DNA of 64,000 nt from Nonomuraea glycinis (lineage in GTDB: Bacteria > Actinomycetota > Actinomycetes > Streptosporangiales > Streptosporangiaceae), in the NCBI RefSeq assembly GCF_014646515.1, contig NZ_BMNK01000020.1, positions 124,001 through 188,000 on the forward strand, written 5' to 3'. Both the position numbers and the translations under genes were made by a program. The notes beneath the pieces were generated by a model that ran no database searches, was not told where the DNA came from, and saw only the letters and a list, made by a program, of their open reading frames with translations. Positions 60,365-64,000 of the stretch are shown here, in pieces. Every line of letters begins with the position of its first letter. Position 1 is the first letter of the stretch.

Positions 60365-62068
60365 TCAGCGTGTCTTGGTCAGCCAGCGGGTGATGCCGAG
60401 GGTTTCCAGGAAGGGGAGGTCGTGGCTGACCAGCAGGAGGGCGCCCTGGTAAGCGGACAGGGCCTGGGACAGTTGGCGGACGCTCGCCATGTCGAGGTTG
60501 TTGGTGGGCTCGTCCAGCAGGAGCAACTGCGGCGGCGGCTCGGCTGACAGCAGGGCCGCCAGCACCGCGCGGAAGCGTTCCCCGCCGGAGAGTGTGGCCG
60601 CCGCCTGGTCAACCTTCGCTCCCCGGAACAGGAAGCGGGCCAGCCGTGCTCGTACCTCGTTGATGGGGGTGGAAGGGGCGAATCGCCGCACGTTGTCCAG
60701 CACGCTCAGTGAGTCGTCCAGCAGGTCGAGGCGCTGCGGGAGGTAGCGCATCGGGACGCCGACGGCGATCTGCTCCGCGCCGGCCAGCGGGCCACCGACG
60801 GCGATCTTTTCTCCGCCGGCCAACAGGCCGCTGGAAAGGCGCACTTCATCGGTGAGGCCGGTGACGGGGTTGCTGGTCGCAGACTCGACGATCGCCTTCA
60901 GCAGGGTCGTCTTGCCCGAGCCGTTCGGGCCGATCAGCGCCACCCGCTCGGGGCCGCGTAGCGTCAGCTCCTCGACCGGCTCGCCGTCCTCGGCGGCGGA
61001 GTCCGGGCCGCCGCGCAGCTCGTACAGGTCCCGGACCCCCGACAGCGTGAGCACGGTGCGCCCGGCGGGGACCTCGGTCTCCGGGAGCGTCACCCGGATC
61101 TCGGCGTCGTCGCGGACGGCCAGTTCGGCCTCGGTGAGCCGCTCCTGGGCCTGTTCGAGCCGGTCGGCGTGCATGGTGCGGTGCTTGCCCGCCGACACCT
61201 GCGCCTGCCGCTTCCGCTCCTGCATGATGATCTTCGGCTCGCGCTTGGTCGCGTACATCTTGTTGCCGTAGCGGACCCGGCGGTCCAGCTTGATCCGGGC
61301 CTCCTCCAGCTCGCGTTTCTGTCGCTTGAGGTCGCTCTCGGCGGTACGGACGGTCCGTTCCGCGGCCTCCTGTTCGGCCGCGAGCATCTCCTCGTACGCC
61401 GACAGGTTGCCGCCGAACGTCCGGACGCCGCCCTCGCGCAGGTCGGCGATCTGGTCCACCAGGTCGAGCAGGGCGCGGTCGTGGCTGACCACCACGAGCA
61501 CCCCGGTCCAGGAGCGTACGGCCGCGTACAGCCGTCGTCTGGCCTCCAGGTCCAGGTTGTTCGTGGGCTCGTCGAGCAGCAGCACGTCGGGGCGGCGGAC
61601 GAGCAGGGCCGCCAGGCCGACCATGACGATCTCGCCGCCGGACAGCGTGCCGGCGGTCCGGTCCAGGCCGACGTGGTCGAGGCCGAGCCGGTCCAGTTCG
61701 GCGCGGGAGCGCTCCTCGATGTCCCAGTCGTCGCCGAGCACGGTGAAGTGCTCCTCCGCGACGTCGCCGCTCTCGATCGCGTGCAGCGCGGCCCGCCGTT
61801 CGGCGATGCCGAGCAGGTCGGCGACGGTGCGGCCGGTGGCCAGCGGCAGGTTCTGGGGGAGGTGGCCGATCTCGCCGGCCACGCTGATCGAGCCGGAGGC
61901 GGGGCGAAGGTCGCCGGCGATGAGCCGGAGCAGGGTGGACTTGCCCGAGCCGTTGACCCCCATGAGGCCGGTGCGGCCGGGGCCGAAGGCGACGTCGAGG
62001 TCGGTCAGGACGGGCGTCCCGTCGGTCCACTCGAAGGAGAGGGCATCGCAGACAATGGAATAAGACAT
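60365..62068 (-). CDS. ABC-F ATPase, ribosome-protection-like
   Basis: A 567-aa soluble protein with two ATPase domains and no membrane region. First Walker A GVNGSGKST, signature LSGGE, Walker B LLLDEPTNNLDLEA; second GPNGSGKTT, LSGGE, LLLDEPTNNLDMAS. Between them a long charged linker (residues about 230-330, KRQKRELEEARIKLDRRVRYGN) that reaches the ribosome's drug sites in ABC-F resistance proteins. Start at 62068, GGAG 8 nt upstream. A 35-codon leader frame precedes it, as in several resistance-type ABC-F genes. Drug class unknown. Confidence 0.88.
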   Translation of the reverse strand: MSYSIVCDALSFEWTDGTPVLTDLDVAFGPGRTGLMGVNGSGKSTLLRLIAGDLRPASGSISVAGEIGHLPQNLPLATGRTVADLLGIAERRAALHAIESGDVAEEHFTVLGDDWDIEERSRAELDRLGLDHVGLDRTAGTLSGGEIVMVGLAALLVRRPDVLLLDEPTNNLDLEARRRLYAAVRSWTGVLVVVSHDRALLDLVDQIADLREGGVRTFGGNLSAYEEMLAAEQEAAERTVRTAESDLKRQKRELEEARIKLDRRVRYGNKMYATKREPKIIMQERKRQAQVSAGKHRTMHADRLEQAQERLTEAELAVRDDAEIRVTLPETEVPAGRTVLTLSGVRDLYELRGGPDSAAEDGEPVEELTLRGPERVALIGPNGSGKTTLLKAIVESATSNPVTGLTDEVRLSSGLLAGGEKIAVGGPLAGAEQIAVGVPMRYLPQRLDLLDDSLSVLDNVRRFAPSTPINEVRARLARFLFRGAKVDQAAATLSGGERFRAVLAALLSAEPPPQLLLLDEPTNNLDMASVRQLSQALSAYQGALLLVSHDLPFLETLGITRWLTKTR

Positions 62069-62089
62069 TCAGGCGGCTCCATCACCGTG

Positions 62090-62197
62090 TCAGGAAATTT
62101 CGGGACACGTGGAGACGGCGCGCGCGCAGGCCGCGGAGAAGAGAGATCGCACGTCGAGAAAGGAGGAACGATCAACTGAGGTCGGGCATGCGCACAT
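62090..62197 (-). CDS. Possible leader peptide of the ABC-F gene
   Basis: A 35-codon frame starting MCACPTSVDRSSFLDVR, with stop at 62090-62092, ends 21 bp before the ABC-F start. No ribosome site is evident. A stem CGTGTC/GACACG sits at its stop codon, next to the ABC-F GGAG. This layout would allow ribosome-stalling attenuation; it is inference. Confidence 0.4.
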   Translation of the reverse strand: MCACPTSVDRSSFLDVRSLFSAACARAVSTCPEIS

Positions 62198-62292
62198 CAG
62201 AAGTGGGCGCGGCGTCTCGGCCTCAGATCTTCAACTGATCACCTCAGGTGACGGCAATAAGACCGTGTCACCGTACAAGATGGTTCCTGTCG

Positions 62293-62348
62293 CCGCAACC
62301 TACAGCGTTCCGCGTCACCGAAGGTCCGCGGAACGCCGTAGGTTGCGG
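62293..62348. repeat. 22-bp near-perfect inverted repeat
   Basis: Arms 62293-62314 and 62327-62348, starting CCGCAACCTAC and ending GTAGGTTGCGG, one mismatch, 12-nt loop. Far longer than a typical terminator and without a T-run. It lies between the ABC-F leader and the terminator of the glycerophosphodiesterase. It may be a small non-autonomous element or an RNA structure. Confidence 0.75.
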
Positions 62349-62361
62349 CTGCGGAGGAGGC

Positions 62362-62391
62362 CAGGGCCGCCTCCCTGGGGAGGCGGCCCTG
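62362..62391. terminator. Terminator after the glycerophosphodiesterase
   Basis: A perfect 13-bp stem: CAGGGCCGCCTCC (62362-62374)/GGAGGCGGCCCTG (62379-62391), CTGG loop, 5 bp after the stop of the minus-strand gene. Confidence 0.85.
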
Positions 62392-62395
62392 TCGC

Positions 62396-63550
62396 TTACT
62401 CCCGGCCCTCTTCGGGCAGGCCGTTGTCGAACTGCTGCGGCTGTACGTGCTCGTGCGGCTTGCCCCGCTCACTCCTCGCCAGGGCGGCGGTGTCGGGGTA
62501 GTCGGTGACGAAGGCGTCCGCGCCCAGGTCCAGGTGCGCCCGGTACTCCGCCAGCGCGTCACCGTGGTCGGTCGCGATCTGGCCGCGGCGCAGTTGCGCG
62601 GGCAGGTACTGGTTCTCGCTGCGGAAGGTGTACAAGCCGATCTTCAGCCCCGCCTTGTGCGCGTCGGACACCAGCGTCGTCGGGGTACCCCAGCTTCCGT
62701 CCGGCTGCAGCGGGATCGCCGATGACTTGTCCGGCCCGATCCACTTCGCGTACTCCGCGATCTTCGCGAGCCCTTCGGGCTTCATCATGTCCGCGTAGGT
62801 CGTCGGGTCTCCGGCGGCCGTCAGGTCGTACGGCCGGCCGCTGGTGCCCAGCGCCTGCCACAGGGGCACGCGCAGGTCCTTGGCCACGCGCTTGAGGCTG
62901 GACGGCTCGAACGACTGGACCACCACCGGGCTGTTGGGCCGGTTGAGCCCGTTGCGCTTGATGGTCTCGATCAGCGGCTCCTCCAGGGGCAGCCCGATCG
63001 ACCTGAAGTAGGTGGGGTGCTTGGTCTCGGGAAAGACGCCGACCTCTCTGCCGTACCGGTGGCGGAGCTTCTTGGCCAGGTCGAGCACCTCCTGGAAGGT
63101 GAGCACCTGGTAGTAGCCGTTGTAGACGGTGTTGCGCTGGCGGATCGCGGGCAGCCGCTCGACCGCCCGCAGCGTCTTCAGCTCGGCCAGCGTGAAGTCC
63201 TCGGTGAACCACCCGGTCACGTTGCGCCCGTCGATGACCTTGGTGGTCTTGCGCGCCGCGAACTCGGGGCGCAGCGACACGTCGGTGGTGCCGGAGATCT
63301 CGTTCTCGTGCCGTACGACCAGCACGTGGTCCTTGGTCGGCACCAGGTCGGGCTCGATCCAGTCGGCGCCCATGGCCACGGCCAGCTCGTAGCCGCCCTG
63401 GGTGTGCTCGGGTCGGTGGCCCGCGGAGCCGCGGTGGCCGATGACGACGACCTCGGAGCGGTCGGGTCTGGGTTGGGCCGCGGCCGGCGCCGCTCCCGCT
63501 CCCGCGAGGGGAACGAGGACGGCGAGGGTGGTGACTGCGATCTTTCGCAC
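62396..63550 (-). CDS. glpQ: Secreted glycerophosphodiester phosphodiesterase
   Basis: A 384-aa exported GDPD-fold enzyme splitting glycerophosphodiesters into glycerol-3-phosphate and an alcohol. Sec signal VRKIAVTTLAVLVPLAGAGAA, then the catalytic HRGSAGHRPEHT (metal Glu) and EPDLVPTKDHVLVVRHE; a later VFPETKHPTYF and TDYPDTAAL complete the barrel. The long form resembles GlpQ. GTG 63550 after AGGGAG. Scavenges phosphate or glycerol outside the cell. A weak copy of the cluster-type palindrome lies upstream. Confidence 0.9.
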   Translation of the reverse strand: MRKIAVTTLAVLVPLAGAGAAPAAAQPRPDRSEVVVIGHRGSAGHRPEHTQGGYELAVAMGADWIEPDLVPTKDHVLVVRHENEISGTTDVSLRPEFAARKTTKVIDGRNVTGWFTEDFTLAELKTLRAVERLPAIRQRNTVYNGYYQVLTFQEVLDLAKKLRHRYGREVGVFPETKHPTYFRSIGLPLEEPLIETIKRNGLNRPNSPVVVQSFEPSSLKRVAKDLRVPLWQALGTSGRPYDLTAAGDPTTYADMMKPEGLAKIAEYAKWIGPDKSSAIPLQPDGSWGTPTTLVSDAHKAGLKIGLYTFRSENQYLPAQLRRGQIATDHGDALAEYRAHLDLGADAFVTDYPDTAALARSERGKPHEHVQPQQFDNGLPEEGRE

Positions 63551-63607
63551 GTGGAACTCCCTGCGGCATCCGCACCGGAGACTCTCACCGGTGATCACCG
63601 CAGGAGA

Positions 63608-63625
63608 TTATGGTACGGACCGAAA
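63608..63625 (-). promoter_or_regulatory. Weak palindrome copy before the glycerophosphodiesterase
   Basis: The minus strand reads TTTCGGTCCGTACCATAA with TAATCT overlapping its end. The left half fits the cluster operator; the right half has CCA instead of CCG, as at 6588-6590. Membership in the regulon is doubtful. Confidence 0.3.
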
Positions 63626-63711
63626 TCAAGGTGCGGGGCAACTATGGGGTAATTCCTGATGACATGCACTGTTTCCGTAGGGAGGGCCGGCACGTGGCGG
63701 AGACACCGTGC

Positions 63712-63773
63712 AGGCCCCCTCCATCGACGAACTGCAGTCTCGGCATCGTGATCGCCACGATGGAGGAGGGCCT
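63712..63773. terminator. Long hairpin at the end of the peptidase gene
   Basis: AGGCCCCCTCCATCG (63712-63726) pairs with CGATGGAGGAGGGCCT (63758-63773) with one bulge and a 31-nt loop, 8 bp after the stop of the minus-strand gene at 63781. Likely its terminator. Confidence 0.6.
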
Positions 63774-63780
63774 GGCGCGG

Positions 63781-64000
63781 CTACCCGGCGCAGACAGTGC
63801 CGGTCGCCGGTAGGACGGCGTCGAGCAGGTAGCGGTCCACCGCCTCGGTGACGCAGGCGTTGTCGCCGTAGGCGGCGTGCCCGCTGCCGGCACGGGTCAG
63901 CAGCCGGCCGTTGGCGAGGTGCCGGGCCGTTGACCGGGCCCATTCGTACGGCGTCGCGGCGTCGCGGGTGGTCCCGACCACGAGGATCGGCGCGGAGCCC
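63781..64000 (-). CDS. TAP-like alpha/beta hydrolase, C-terminal end (partial)
   Basis: The last 72 codons of a gene cut by the window edge. PILVVGTTRDAATPYEWARS contains the catalytic Asp region and AGSGHAAYGDNACV the catalytic His of tripeptidyl aminopeptidase/SlpD-type hydrolases (TAP-like C-terminal domain). The terminal cysteine pair (NACV, TVCAG) is usual in secreted members. The nucleophile part lies outside. Confidence 0.85.
   Translation of the reverse strand, partial: GSAPILVVGTTRDAATPYEWARSTARHLANGRLLTRAGSGHAAYGDNACVTEAVDRYLLDAVLPATGTVCAG

Overview
This is a very GC-rich chromosomal stretch of a filamentous actinomycete. The DUF397-type remnant, the MsiK-type ATPase beside a LacI regulator, GlnII glutamine synthetase, paired TetR regulators, many GTG/TTG starts and many leaderless-looking promoters (TAnnnT ending 6 nt before an ATG/GTG) all fit Streptosporangiales/Streptomyces-type genomes. 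The genus is my inference. I saw no tRNA, rRNA or CRISPR array. One solo tnpB insertion element is present.

Region 1 (1-2.9 kb): a DUF397 remnant and a serine hydrolase divergent from a TetR regulator.

Region 2 (2.9-16.3 kb) is the most distinctive part. Four paralogous exported beta-propeller proteins of about 650 aa are interleaved with two translationally coupled pairs of amidohydrolase-fold proteins and a DegT/StrS-type PLP aminotransferase, followed by a histidine phosphatase. In each pair the first gene has lost the metal-ligand motifs and the second keeps all of them. An 18-bp palindrome, TTWCGGYC-n3-RCCGWWA in loose form, lies on the promoter of every propeller and of the second amidohydrolase pair, so the block looks like one regulon. 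I cannot name its substrate.

Region 3 (16.4-28.4 kb) is metabolic: a P-loop kinase, a class III CoA-transferase, a fused acyl-CoA carboxylase carboxyltransferase, two coupled unknown proteins, an omega-amidase-like nitrilase, a DUF418 membrane protein, a glutamine-transaminase-K-like aminotransferase, a ring-opening (barbiturase/cyanurate) amidohydrolase, an alpha/beta hydrolase, a FUSC-type membrane protein, a truncated Doc toxin and an SseB-like protein.

Region 4 (28.4-36.7 kb): prepilin peptidase and aroC-aroK-aroB in an overlapping operon, an SGNH esterase, a DinG/XPD-type helicase, a repeat-rich disordered protein and a UBP-type zinc finger. Region 5 (36.7-46.9 kb): a lipoprotein, the tnpB element, two DUF202 membrane proteins, two related zinc-ribbon proteins, a heterodimeric ABC exporter, a deaminase, a TetR regulator and two small transglycosylase-like exoproteins.

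Region 6 (46.9-64 kb): glutathione peroxidase, LacI regulator and MsiK-type ABC ATPase with LacI-type operators, an SDR, a PQQ-type sugar dehydrogenase, a CMD protein, a lipoprotein next to an unusual FtsH-like membrane protease, GlnII, an aldehyde dehydrogenase, a nucleotidyltransferase toxin-antitoxin-like module beside a truncated XRE gene, an ABC-F protein with a possible leader peptide, a secreted glycerophosphodiesterase and the end of a TAP-like peptidase.

A genome-scale oddity recurs: short tandem repeats (17-48 bp) that begin at or just after stop codons, in several cases re-copying the gene's own 3' end with its stop codon.
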